Part shown: positions 51,411 to 59,005 of the stretch, piece by piece
How positions within the stretch are numbered: the first letter of the stretch is position 1
How the letters are laid out: each line of letters starts with the position of its first letter
Source of the DNA: Nibribacter roseus
Lineage (GTDB): Bacteria; Bacteroidota; Bacteroidia; Cytophagales; Hymenobacteraceae
Assembly: GCF_042662225.1 (NCBI RefSeq)
Contig: NZ_JBHSYQ010000003.1
Span: 1,922,001 to 1,986,000 of the forward strand
DNA: 64,000 bases
Reading direction: 5' to 3'
The notes under the pieces: model-generated
The model's input: the letters and a program-made list of their open reading frames with translations, nothing else
Database searches by the model: none
Told to the model about the DNA's origin: nothing
Translations under genes and position numbers: made by a program

Positions 51411-52358
51411 AACGAAAACCTCCGCCAACATACAACGGGCGCTTCCGCCGCCATGGGCTTCAATGGTCCTCAGGTCTGCCCTCACCATTTTAGTACGGCT
51501 GTTCAATTCCTCAAACTGGTCTTTGCGCAAGGCTTTGTAAGCTTTCTCTGACATAATCAGTACGGGCTCACCTGATTTGTTGCGAGCATGCAGCATGTTG
51601 CCAGCCATTTTCTTTACCTGCGCCAGGCTCAGGTCTATGATTTCTTTGCCGGTGTCTACCAAGGCTTCCAGTAGTACGCCCTGTTCTTCCTCGTCCTGAA
51701 TTGCCTCTAGGCATACAAGCGCAAAATCAGCGCCAATGCACATAATCACGTTGGTGTGGTAAATAGGCAGCCCGTCTTGGTCAGTGGCATGGAAAACGAT
51801 GGGGCGGTAGTTCAGCTTATCGCAGAAAACTTGCAGGGGCTCTACGTGGGTGCGGTTAGAGAGGCAGGCGTATGCTAGGCGGTGCTCGCGGTCCAGTACC
51901 ATGCTGCCGGTGCTTTCCAAAAACTTGCCCTGCTCCTCAAAATAGGTTAGGTCAATGATTTCTGTGAACGGCAAGCCGTGCTCTTCTTTCATCTGCCGGA
52001 AAATATCAGGGTGACGCTCCAGGTGGCGGGTGGGGGAGTACATGGGATAGAGCACTACTTTGCCGCCCTTATGGAAGGAGATCCAGTTGTTCGGGAAAAT
52101 GGCATCTGGGGTGGCAGGTTCTTCGGGGTCATCCAGCACCAGCACGTCAATGCGGGCAGCCCATAATTTCAGCAGAAACTGATTGAACTCATCCAGAGCT
52201 TTTTGCTGCACTTTGTCTTCGGCTCCAGCCGGAACCTCCTGTTGAAAGGCATTGTCCTGGGCGGTTTCGGGGTTTGAGGAGAAGTGGGCAGGTCTTACCA
52301 GCAGCAGTTGGTCAGCTAAGCGAGCCTTGGGGTGCGTAGGCAGTTGTTTGATTTCCAT
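51408..52358 (-). CDS. ctlX: Citrulline utilization hydrolase-type amidinotransferase-fold protein
   Basis: 316 residues. Guanidino-modifying (DDAH/arginine deiminase) fold. Visible are LLVRPAHFSSNPETAQDNAFQ, the LDDPEEPATPDAIFPNNWISFH segment with substrate-contacting Asp/Glu, GSMVLDRE, and IEAHGGGSARCMLAEVF with the catalytic Cys and adjacent His region. It matches CtlX, found next to arginine/ornithine genes in Bacteroidota, which hydrolyses citrulline or a related ureido compound. No such genes are adjacent here; heptamer arrays lie on both sides. Confidence 0.85.
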   Translation of the reverse strand: MEIKQLPTHPKARLADQLLLVRPAHFSSNPETAQDNAFQQEVPAGAEDKVQQKALDEFNQFLLKLWAARIDVLVLDDPEEPATPDAIFPNNWISFHKGGKVVLYPMYSPTRHLERHPDIFRQMKEEHGLPFTEIIDLTYFEEQGKFLESTGSMVLDREHRLAYACLSNRTHVEPLQVFCDKLNYRPIVFHATDQDGLPIYHTNVIMCIGADFALVCLEAIQDEEEQGVLLEALVDTGKEIIDLSLAQVKKMAGNMLHARNKSGEPVLIMSEKAYKALRKDQFEELNSRTKMVRADLRTIEAHGGGSARCMLAEVFV

Positions 52359-52390
52359 TCCGCAAGATACAGAAATCAGTTGTCAGTGAA

Positions 52391-52550
52391 CTATGAGTAA
52401 TGAGCAATGAGTAATGAACAATGAGTAATCAGCAATTATCAAAAACAATCAGCAACCTACAGACAGCCGTCAGCCCTTGTTGGTGATAACACCAACAAGG
52501 GCTGGATGATTAGTGAACAACCATCAATCAGCAATCAGAAACCAACAGCT
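52391..52550. repeat. Heptamer arrays upstream of ctlX
   Basis: 52391-52425 carries AGTAATG, AGCAATG, AGTAATG, AACAATG, AGTAATC. It passes into CAATCAGCAA words (52435-52460) and, after the hairpin at 52471-52504, into CAATCAGCAATCAGAAACC (52517-52550). The same words as downstream of ctlX recur here. Confidence 0.65.
52471..52504. terminator. Perfect 15-bp hairpin with ATAA loop
   Basis: CAGCCCTTGTTGGTG / CACCAACAAGGGCTG around ATAA. Perfect stem; no T-run follows on either strand, so it is a structural hairpin rather than a sure terminator. Confidence 0.6.
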
Positions 52551-52559
52551 TTAAGCACA

Positions 52560-52605
52560 AAAGCGTTTCGGGCCTGCTTTTTAAAAAACAGGCCCGAAAC
52601 GCTTT
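52560..52605. repeat. Family P palindrome, copy P23 with extended perfect arms
   Basis: AAAGCGTTTCGGGCCTG (52560-52576) pairs exactly with 52589-52605; inner CTTTTT/AAAAAA centre. GTTTC/GAAAC replaces GTTTT/AAAAC in both arms together, a compensated change. Confidence 0.92.
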
Positions 52606-52643
52606 GATTTGTCTATAAAGAAAAGGGTGTGAAGTGCAATGTG

Positions 52644-52877
52644 TTAACAAACAGCTTCTAATTGCTCAGAGGATACCGCGGCTTTTTTGGCAGTACCTGT
52701 TTTGCTTCGGCGGAAAAGGCGGAAGCAGCGACCCATAATGCGGCGAAAGCTTTTAGGGAAAGTAGCGCGACACCAGCGCTTCAATTCCCGTATTTCATGC
52801 GTCAATAGCAGGCGGAGGCATTTTCGGAGCTCTTTCTCAAACAATACTACGTCAAAACTTACTTTCAAAAGAATCAT
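52644..52877 (-). CDS. Small hypothetical protein, basic C-terminus
   Basis: 77 residues from the ATG at 52875-52877 (an ATG 30 nt upstream would add 10). Opening MILLKVSFDVVLFEKELRKCL is a strand-helix pattern, then HEIRELKRWCRATF and a Lys/Arg-rich tail (RRSKTGTAKK). No family recognised. It follows another unrecognised small gene on the same strand. Confidence 0.5.
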   Translation of the reverse strand: MILLKVSFDVVLFEKELRKCLRLLLTHEIRELKRWCRATFPKSFRRIMGRCFRLFRRSKTGTAKKAAVSSEQLEAVC

Positions 52878-53039
52878 TTTGCTGTAAGAGAGGTATGAGG
52901 TGCTCATAATAGTAAGAACGTTTTTTCAATAGGTTGCTCAATAGGTAGATAAGGAACGGGAAAGAATCCGGTTGCCGGCAGCGCCGGAAAAGGATTAACG
53001 GGAAATGTATGCTAGATAAGTGGCCCCCCAATCTTACTC

Positions 53040-53324
53040 TCAAATCAGAAATCGCCGGAAAAGCAGGTATAGCAAGGGCCGCACGGAACGGGTAGAAGAG
53101 AGGGAGTTCCCGCTGGCCGCCCAGGCTAAAACCTGCAGGCGAAATAGAGTTGACAGAGGGGTTGATAATGTAACCTGGTGCAGCAGTTTTTGCCACACTT
53201 TCTTTGCCCGTACTCGCCAGAGCCGAGGTGCCGGGCGGGCGGCCCACACCCTTAGCAGGAACCGGTAGAACCCCGGTGTCCAGGACCACAGCAAACGGAA
53301 TATGTTCCAAATTATCTGTGCCAT
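53040..53324 (-). CDS. Small hypothetical protein, tryptophan and arginine rich
   Basis: 94 residues: MAQIIWNIFRLLWSW at the start, then RFLLRVWAARPAPRLWRVRAKKVW and a hydrophobic C-terminus (LLYLLFRRFLI). It could be a basic membrane-associated peptide. Larger open frames on both strands overlap it (minus to 53379, plus 53020-53268), so coding is not certain. The gap to the next small gene is 162 nt. Confidence 0.4.
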   Translation of the reverse strand: MAQIIWNIFRLLWSWTPGFYRFLLRVWAARPAPRLWRVRAKKVWQKLLHQVTLSTPLSTLFRLQVLAWAASGNSLSSTRSVRPLLYLLFRRFLI

Positions 53325-53443
53325 AGGTGTTATAGATAGGTAAACAGCAACCGTTGGGCCTAGCGGTTAACTGGAACAAGTATACTAAAAAAGTATTTAA
53401 CTGTCAAGTGTTTAGCAAATGAACTTGAGTTGAAAAGGAATTT

Positions 53444-53479
53444 GTTTCTGGCTTAATTTTTGGAAAACAGCCCTGAAAC
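53444..53479. repeat. Family P palindrome, copy P24
   Basis: GTTTCTGGCTTA ... CAGCCCTGAAAC: again GTTTC paired with GAAAC (compensated). Between divergent genes, 15 nt upstream of the promoter below. Confidence 0.82.
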
Positions 53480-53494
53480 AGAGATAGACCAACG

Positions 53495-53526
53495 TTGGCT
53501 TTTTAATAATGGTGGCCCTATCTTTG
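53495..53526 (+). promoter_or_regulatory. Promoter of the 5'-nucleotidase C-terminal domain gene
   Basis: TTG (53495-53497), 21-nt spacer, TATCTTTG (53519-53526), then the ATG at 53546. This matches the Bacteroidota layout well. Confidence 0.62.
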
Positions 53527-53545
53527 AGAAAATCAGTATTTATTC

Positions 53546-54316
53546 ATGAAATTAAAATTTATCAAAAATATAAGGTGGGCTTTCTTGAGTATAGGAGTGT
53601 CTTTGGCCTTGTCAGCCTGCTCCCGAGAGCTCATTCCAACTGCCCAGCTTACAAAGCCCACTGATATTCCGGTTACCACACAAGTGCCGCCAGACCCTGC
53701 AGCTCAGGAGGCAATTGCTCCCTACGCCGCTCGTGTAAATGAAACCATGAATGAGGTTATAGGGCAAGCCCCGGTGGCATTGGAGAAGGGCGTAATTGAA
53801 TCAGCACTGGGTAACTTTGTGGCCGACCTGACCCGTGAACAAACCATGAAGGTGTATGGCAAGCCCATAGACATGGGGGGAATGACCAGCGGCGGCCTGC
53901 GAAATCCCATTGACAAAGGTCCGGTAACGGTAGGCGATGTGTTTGAGCTGATGCCTTTTGAGAACGAGATGCTAGTACTCACTCTTTCCGGACAAACCGT
54001 GAAAGATATGTTTGACTATGCCGCGCGGGTGCAGAATCTATCAATTGCCAATGCCACGTACACCATGCGAAACGGCCAGGTGCAAAGTATCATTATTGGA
54101 GGCGAACCTTTTGATATCAATAAGACTTACACCTTGGCAATCTCAGATTATCTGGCCAACGGCGGCGACAACATGAGTTTCCTGAAAAATGCCCAAAAGG
54201 TTGAGCAAACAGGATTGCTGGCCCGCGATGCCATTTTGAATAAAATAAAAGAGTTAACCGCACAAGGCAAACCTGTCACTGCAGAGGTTGACGGCAGGGT
54301 GAAAGTGTTGAATTAG
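53546..54316 (+). CDS. 5'-nucleotidase C-terminal (substrate-binding) domain lipoprotein
   Basis: 256 residues. Signal sequence with lipobox LALSAC (about residue 25), so a lipid-anchored envelope protein. The rest is the C-terminal domain of UshA-type 5'-nucleotidases: ESALGNFVADLTRE, DMGGMTSGGLRNPI, VGDVFELMPFENEMLVLTLSG, YTLAISDYLANGGDNM. It lacks the metallophosphatase half, which is encoded by the next gene, so the two would form one enzyme from two polypeptides that cut phosphate from nucleotides outside the cytosol. Confidence 0.88.
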   Translation: MKLKFIKNIRWAFLSIGVSLALSACSRELIPTAQLTKPTDIPVTTQVPPDPAAQEAIAPYAARVNETMNEVIGQAPVALEKGVIESALGNFVADLTREQTMKVYGKPIDMGGMTSGGLRNPIDKGPVTVGDVFELMPFENEMLVLTLSGQTVKDMFDYAARVQNLSIANATYTMRNGQVQSIIIGGEPFDINKTYTLAISDYLANGGDNMSFLKNAQKVEQTGLLARDAILNKIKELTAQGKPVTAEVDGRVKVLN

Positions 54317-54405
54317 AATTCAGACATAAGACGCAAGACATAAGATTTAAGATTCCTCTACGAGAGGAAAGAATAATCTTGTGTCCTGCGTCTTGAGTCT
54401 TATAT
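54315..54405. repeat. Inverted AGAC-word heptamer pair
   Basis: Left arm 54315-54356 (AGAATTC, AGACATA, AGACGCA, AGACATA, AGATTTA) and right arm 54374-54405 as inverted words (AGACTCA, AGACGCA). Lies between the two halves of the split 5'-nucleotidase; it begins in the stop codon of the first. Confidence 0.75.
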
Positions 54406-54414
54406 CCCAAAAAC

Positions 54415-55350
54415 ATGAAACGCAGAGAATTTATAAAGAATACCGTAGCTGGAACGGCTGGGTTAAGCTTATTGGGTCTTCCTGGTTTGGGTATGGCAGC
54501 CAGTTGCCCCATAAAACTAACCATTCTGCACACCAACGACCAGCACTCGCGCATTGAGCCCTTCCCGAACGATGGGCGCAAGTATGGCGGAATGGGCGGC
54601 ATGGCCCGCAGAGCTTCTTTGGTAAAGCAAATCAGGGCGCAGGAGCCTAACGTGCTGTTGTTAGATGCCGGTGATATTTGGCAAGGTACGCCTTACTTCA
54701 ATTTTTTCGGCGGTGAGGTGGAGTTTAAACTCATGACCCAAATGGGCTATGATGCCGCCACCCTAGGCAACCACGACTTTGATAACGGGCTGGAGGGGCT
54801 GCAGAAACAGTTGCCTCACGCTGGTTTTCCTTTTATTATAGCCAATTATGATTTCACCGGAACAATTTTAGAAGGTAAATTCAATCCTTATAAAGTATTT
54901 GTGAAACAAGGCGTGCGGGTAGGGGTATTTGGCTTAGGTATACAGCTGAAAGGCCTGGTGGCAGACAACCACATTGGCAACACCAAATATTTAGACCCAG
55001 TGGCTACGGCCAATAAAATGGTGAAGACGCTGCGCGAAGAGGAGAAGGTAGATCTGGTTATTTGTCTTTCGCACCTAGGGTATGCCTATGAAACTGATAA
55101 AATAAGTGACCGGAAACTAGCCCAGCAAGTGAGCGGCATTGACTTAATCATTGGAGGTCATACGCACACGTTCTTAGACGAGCCCGAGAGAATCACACAC
55201 CCTAGCGGCCATGAAACTCTGGTGAACCAAGTAGGGTGGTCGGGCATCAACTTAGGTAGAATTGATTTTACATTTGATATAAAAAAGAAAACAAAAACCG
55301 CTACTACGGCTTCTGTTCTGCCCTTAAATAATAGTGTCAGAATTTCATGA
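54415..55350 (+). CDS. 5'-nucleotidase metallophosphatase domain protein
   Basis: 311 residues with a twin-arginine-like signal (MKRREFIKNTVAGTAGLSLLG), so probably exported folded. Calcineurin-type phosphoesterase: ILHTNDQHSRIEP (first metals), LLDAGDIWQGTPY, LGNHDFDNG, VICLSHLGY and IIGGHTHTF. It equals the N-terminal half of UshA without the C-terminal domain, which the previous gene supplies. The two are in reverse order to the fused enzyme, separated by a 98-nt repeat hairpin. Confidence 0.9.
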   Translation: MKRREFIKNTVAGTAGLSLLGLPGLGMAASCPIKLTILHTNDQHSRIEPFPNDGRKYGGMGGMARRASLVKQIRAQEPNVLLLDAGDIWQGTPYFNFFGGEVEFKLMTQMGYDAATLGNHDFDNGLEGLQKQLPHAGFPFIIANYDFTGTILEGKFNPYKVFVKQGVRVGVFGLGIQLKGLVADNHIGNTKYLDPVATANKMVKTLREEEKVDLVICLSHLGYAYETDKISDRKLAQQVSGIDLIIGGHTHTFLDEPERITHPSGHETLVNQVGWSGINLGRIDFTFDIKKKTKTATTASVLPLNNSVRIS

Positions 55351-55439
55351 AGTTCAAGTTTTTTGTTCAAGAGTTTTTTTACATTTTTGTACCCCTCTGA
55401 AAAAATTAAGACTCAAAAAAAGCGGGATTGGAAGAAGCG

Positions 55440-56870
55440 ATGTTAATGGTAAAGGACTGTACAACCGTCTGGCATAACTGTTTACAGGTTATCAAAGACA
55501 ACATAGGCGAGCAAAGCTACAAGACGTGGTTTGAGCCGATTGTGCCATTGTCTTTGGCCGGCAACGTCTTGACAATTCAGGTACCCAGCCAGTTCTTTTA
55601 CGAATGGCTGGAGGAGCATTACGTGAGTTTGCTCAAAAAAGTGGTGTACCAGGAGTTGGGCAGCGAAGGCCGCCTGGAGTACTCTATTATAGTAGACCAG
55701 GGAAATGACCAAAGCAAGCCGCAGACCGTTAACATTCCAACTAAGAAAGTACCTGCCGCGGTAGCCAACTCTTACCGCCCAGAGCAAAGTTTCCTGAAGA
55801 ACCCGTTTGAGTCAAAAGCCATTGACCGGCACTTCTTCAACTCGCAGCTTAACCAGAGCTATACCTTTGAGAACTACATTGAGGGAGACTGCAACCGTTT
55901 GGCCCGCTCGGCAGGCTATGCCGTAGCCAACAAACCGGGTACTACCTCTTTTAACCCATTAATGGTGTATGGCGGTGTAGGGTTGGGCAAAACCCACCTG
56001 GTGCAGGCCATAGGTAACCACATCAAGAGCAACAATCCAGATAAGTTTGTGCTATATGTGTCTTCTGAGAAGTTCGTGAACCAGTTCATTGAGTCTTTGA
56101 AGACGAACAGTGTGCAGGATTTTGCTAACTTTTACTTGCTGGTAGATATTCTCATTATTGACGATGTGCAGTTCCTGAGCGGAAAGGAGAAGACGCAGGA
56201 AATGTTCTTCCACATTTTCAACCACCTGCACCAGTCTGGTAAGCAAATTGTCATGACCTCTGACTGCCCGCCACGTGATCTGAAAGGACTGGAAGAACGT
56301 CTGTTATCCCGTTTCAAGTGGGGACTTACCGCTGATCTTCAGAGCCCGGACTTTGAAACCCGCATGGCCATCATCTACAAAAAGATGCAGAGCGACGGAA
56401 TTCATATTCCGGACAACGTGATTGAGTATCTGGCTTACAGCGTTGATACGAACGTGCGGGAACTGGAAGGGGTGTTGATTTCGTTGATTGCGCAGTCGTC
56501 ACTGAACCGCAAAGAAATTGACCTGGAATTAGCCAAGTCGGCGCTCAAGCACATCATTGAAGACGTTGAAACTGAAGTAAACCTCGATTTCATTCAGAAA
56601 ACCGTAGCTGAGTACTTCCAGGTGAGCCTGGACTCGCTCAAAGCCAAAACCCGGAAAAAAGAGATTGTGACGGCACGGCAGGTGGCCATGTATTTCGCGA
56701 AGGAATATACCAGCCACTCGCTTAAATCTATTGGGTACCATTTTGGCGGTCGTGACCACTCAACGGTAATACACTCGGTACAAACGGTTTCTGATTTAAT
56801 TGATACCGACAAAAAATTCAAGGCTTCTATTCAGGAGCTACAAAAGAAGTTCAGGGTAAAAGCGGGCTAA
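55440..56870 (+). CDS. dnaA: Chromosomal replication initiator DnaA
   Basis: 476 residues if started at the ATG 55440 (ATG 55446 and TTG 55428 are other options). It binds DnaA boxes at oriC and opens the origin. Domain I: CLQVIKDNIGEQSYKTWFEPI (about 10-30). Domain III AAA+: GGVGLGKTHLVQAIG (Walker A, about 180), ILIIDDVQFLSGK (Walker B), SRFKWGL. Domain IV: the GGRDHSTVIHSV box binding signature near the C-terminus. No DnaA-box cluster was seen around it, so the gene does not mark oriC here. Followed at 31 nt by an Rrf2 regulator. Confidence 0.97.
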   Translation: MLMVKDCTTVWHNCLQVIKDNIGEQSYKTWFEPIVPLSLAGNVLTIQVPSQFFYEWLEEHYVSLLKKVVYQELGSEGRLEYSIIVDQGNDQSKPQTVNIPTKKVPAAVANSYRPEQSFLKNPFESKAIDRHFFNSQLNQSYTFENYIEGDCNRLARSAGYAVANKPGTTSFNPLMVYGGVGLGKTHLVQAIGNHIKSNNPDKFVLYVSSEKFVNQFIESLKTNSVQDFANFYLLVDILIIDDVQFLSGKEKTQEMFFHIFNHLHQSGKQIVMTSDCPPRDLKGLEERLLSRFKWGLTADLQSPDFETRMAIIYKKMQSDGIHIPDNVIEYLAYSVDTNVRELEGVLISLIAQSSLNRKEIDLELAKSALKHIIEDVETEVNLDFIQKTVAEYFQVSLDSLKAKTRKKEIVTARQVAMYFAKEYTSHSLKSIGYHFGGRDHSTVIHSVQTVSDLIDTDKKFKASIQELQKKFRVKAG

Positions 56871-56901
56871 GCAAAGCCTGCCTCTCTGGCACCTATACCC
56901 T

Positions 56902-57336
56902 ATGATTTCAAAAAAGGCCAAGTACGCGCTCAAGGCTCTCCTTTACCTGGCGAAGCACCAAGACCGCGGCCTCGTTCTTATTTCTGAAATTGCCGCCGCC
57001 GAGCTCATCCCGCGTAAGTTTCTGGAGGCTATTCTGGTGGATTTAAAGGTGCAGCAGGTAGTGCAGAGCACTCGTGGCAAAAACGGCGGCTATACGCTGG
57101 TCAAAGACCCCTCTCAAATATCAGTGGGCAATGTGATCCGCATGGTAGACGGCCCGCTGGCCCCAGTGCATTGCGTAAGCCATCTCTATTATAAGAAGTG
57201 CGATGAATGCGTAGACGAAGCTACTTGTGAGATCCGTCTGCTCATGAAGCGCGTCCGCGACGCCACCTGTGATATATTGGACACCACTTTCCTGACAGAC
57301 CTGAACAAGGTGAAAGCGCTGCTGGTGGCGGAGTAA
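56902..57336 (+). CDS. Rrf2 family transcriptional regulator
   Basis: 144 residues. Winged helix at the N-terminus (YALKALLYLAKH, ISEIAAAELIPRKFLEAIL, GKNGGYTLVKDPSQI with the RGxxGGY-like wing). The C-terminal half holds cysteines HCVSHLYYKKCDECVDEATC, an iron-sulfur- or thiol-sensing arrangement different from IscR's. Likely represses or activates redox or sulfur genes; 361 nt upstream of the 1-Cys peroxiredoxin. It lies directly behind dnaA, with 31 nt between. Confidence 0.9.
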   Translation: MISKKAKYALKALLYLAKHQDRGLVLISEIAAAELIPRKFLEAILVDLKVQQVVQSTRGKNGGYTLVKDPSQISVGNVIRMVDGPLAPVHCVSHLYYKKCDECVDEATCEIRLLMKRVRDATCDILDTTFLTDLNKVKALLVAE

Positions 57337-57697
57337 TTTCAGGTAACAGTAAACAATTATCAGTTAACAGCAAGGCAAAATTTGTCTCAGGCGCTCGCCG
57401 GTTCTCCGGAGGCTACAGGTTTATTACAGATTACGTTTTCGGCTTGTTTTCTCAAAACCAGCCTTAAAACGAAAATGTCAATAATTCTGCTTCTTCCTCA
57501 TGCAGATCTTAAGGATCTTAAGATTTTAATGTAAATTTTATCAACACTTATTAGGATTTCCAAAAATTGGGCTCTTAATTTGTCTACTACTTCTATAGAG
57601 ATTCTCAATTCCATTGAGCTATTGAGCAGTTAAAAGAGGAGAGGCTATAGAGAGTAGATGAACCAGAACCTTTAGTAACACATTAATAGATAAAACC
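57337..57697. other. 361-nt spacer upstream of the 1-Cys peroxiredoxin
   Basis: Holds P25 and, at 57509-57522, a CTTAAGGATCTTAAG-like symmetric stretch, then AT-rich sequence where the peroxiredoxin promoter is expected. No gene. Confidence 0.5.
57435..57470. repeat. Family P palindrome, copy P25
   Basis: GTTTTCGGCTTG ... CCAGCCTTAAAAC between the Rrf2 and peroxiredoxin genes. Confidence 0.82.
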
Positions 57698-58336
57698 ATG
57701 GCATTACGATTAGGCGATATCGCTCCTGATTTTACCGCAGAAACCTCACAAGGTACCCTGAACTTCCACGAGTGGATTGGAGACGGCTGGGCTGTATTGT
57801 TTTCGCACCCGCGCGATTATACCCCGGTTTGTACAACTGAACTAGGTGCAGTTGCCAAAATCAAAGACGAGTTTGACCGCAGAGGCGTGAAAGTGGCTGC
57901 TTTGAGCGTAGACCCAATTGACTCGCACCACGGCTGGATTCAAGACATCAATGAGACGCAGGAGACCAACGTGAACTTCCCGATCATTGCTGACCCAGAC
58001 AGAAAAGTTTCTGACCTGTACGACATGATCCACCCGAACGCCAGTGATACTTTTACTGTTCGTTCTGTGTTCATTATTGGGCCAGATAAGAAAGTGAAAC
58101 TTATTTTCACGTACCCAGCCTCCACCGGCCGTAACTTCGCTGAAATCATTCGCGTGATTGATTCTTTGCAATTAACTGCCAACCATAGCGTAGCTACTCC
58201 GGCTAACTGGGAAAACGGTCAGGACTGCGTGATTCTTCCATCTGTGAAGCAGGAAGAAGTAGAGGCTAAATTCCCGAAAGGTCACCGTGTCATCAAGCCT
58301 TACCTGCGCATGACGCCGCAGCCAAACTTAGACTAG
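57698..58336 (+). CDS. 1-Cys peroxiredoxin (Prx6 type)
   Basis: 212 residues. Peroxidatic Cys45 in HPRDYTPVCTTELG; no resolving cysteine in the usual C-terminal place (the cysteine in NGQDCVILPS is the Prx6-type one). The C-terminal extension (KQEEVEAKFPKGHRVIKPYLRMTPQP) is that of the Prx6 group. It reduces peroxides with a small-molecule or thioredoxin reductant, in the cytosol. A redox-type Rrf2 gene upstream might regulate it, but a 361-nt gap separates them. Confidence 0.93.
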   Translation: MALRLGDIAPDFTAETSQGTLNFHEWIGDGWAVLFSHPRDYTPVCTTELGAVAKIKDEFDRRGVKVAALSVDPIDSHHGWIQDINETQETNVNFPIIADPDRKVSDLYDMIHPNASDTFTVRSVFIIGPDKKVKLIFTYPASTGRNFAEIIRVIDSLQLTANHSVATPANWENGQDCVILPSVKQEEVEAKFPKGHRVIKPYLRMTPQPNLD

Positions 58337-58354
58337 GTTTGACTACAAGATATA

Positions 58355-58398
58355 AAAACAGAAATGGCCATCCTGCAAAGGATGGCCATTTCTGTTTT
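58355..58398. terminator. Terminator of the 1-Cys peroxiredoxin gene
   Basis: AAAACAGAAATGGCCATCC / GGATGGCCATTTCTGTTTT, a perfect 19-bp stem with loop TGCAAA; U-runs on both sides serve both convergent genes. Its GTTTT is also the first tract of P26. Confidence 0.93.
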
Positions 58399-58430
58399 AG
58401 GCCTATTTTTTAGAAAAGCAGCTGTAAAAG
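58394..58430. repeat. Family P palindrome, copy P26
   Basis: GTTTTAGGCCTA ... GCAGCTGTAAAAG (37 nt). For the minus-strand gene to the right, the order is stop, palindrome, terminator. Confidence 0.7.
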
Positions 58431-58440
58431 CTAACCTCTG

Positions 58441-58938
58441 TTAACGACGGTTTGGTGTAGAAGTGTCAGTTACAGGTATAGCATGTCTGTTAGCTACTTC
58501 CAACAGTTTATCCTTTACCAGGCGGCTTTTTCTGCGGGTGCTTACCAACCGCAGATCAATCTGGCAGCGGCTGCCGTCGCGCATGGTAAAGCGGGCTTGG
58601 GTGTTGTTAATGTTGATGGAAGTTACTTCTTGCAGGTAAATAGCAAGCTTCTTTTTGAAATGCCCTCTTTTCTCCACTACATATGCTGGCGTAATCTCCA
58701 GGTAAGACTGCTGCCCGAACAAAGACGTGTTCTGGGCCAGTATGAAAACCAGGTACCCCAGTGCCAGCAGCAGAAAAATGTAATGGATAAAATGACGGTC
58801 GTTGGTAGAGGAGCCGGGTTCCGTGAAAATCAGGAATAAGCCGTATGTAATCCACAGCAGTACCAACGCCAGCTGTACCCCAAAAGAAATTTTATGGTCG
58901 CGCGAAGGGCGCAGACCAACTCTTGCCAATGATTTCAT
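58441..58938 (-). CDS. Two-helix membrane protein with PH-like domain
   Basis: 165 residues. Two hydrophobic helices (FGVQLALVLLWITYGLFLIF and HFIHYIFLLLALGYLVFILA, about 20-75) are followed by a beta domain (SYLEITPAYVVEKRGHFKKK, QEVTSININNTQARFTMRDGSRCQIDL) typical of bacterial PH-like domains. Likely in the inner membrane with the domain in the cytosol; function unknown. A TATCTTTG word on the minus strand at 58961-58968 is a -7 candidate. Confidence 0.7.
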   Translation of the reverse strand: MKSLARVGLRPSRDHKISFGVQLALVLLWITYGLFLIFTEPGSSTNDRHFIHYIFLLLALGYLVFILAQNTSLFGQQSYLEITPAYVVEKRGHFKKKLAIYLQEVTSININNTQARFTMRDGSRCQIDLRLVSTRRKSRLVKDKLLEVANRHAIPVTDTSTPNRR

Positions 58939-59005
58939 GCAATAATGTGTGCCTATTGGGCAAAGATAGCAAATTTCTGATATGACCTCTTTGCCTTGCT
59001 TGGCC

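Noticed and set aside
51088..51411. 107-codon plus-strand frame in the DUF72-ctlX gap
   Set aside because: Its end is made of a heptamer array (repeated QQPTINNKQSTISN-like) and the rest has no recognised pattern.
52852..53379. A 175-codon minus-strand open frame and an 82-codon plus-strand frame (53020-53268) over the same DNA
   Set aside because: Composition and patterns look like out-of-frame shadows; the 94-codon minus-strand frame is a slightly better candidate, and none has family support.
55351..55439. oriC next to dnaA
   Set aside because: The spacer is under 90 nt and shows no repeated TTATCCACA-like boxes.
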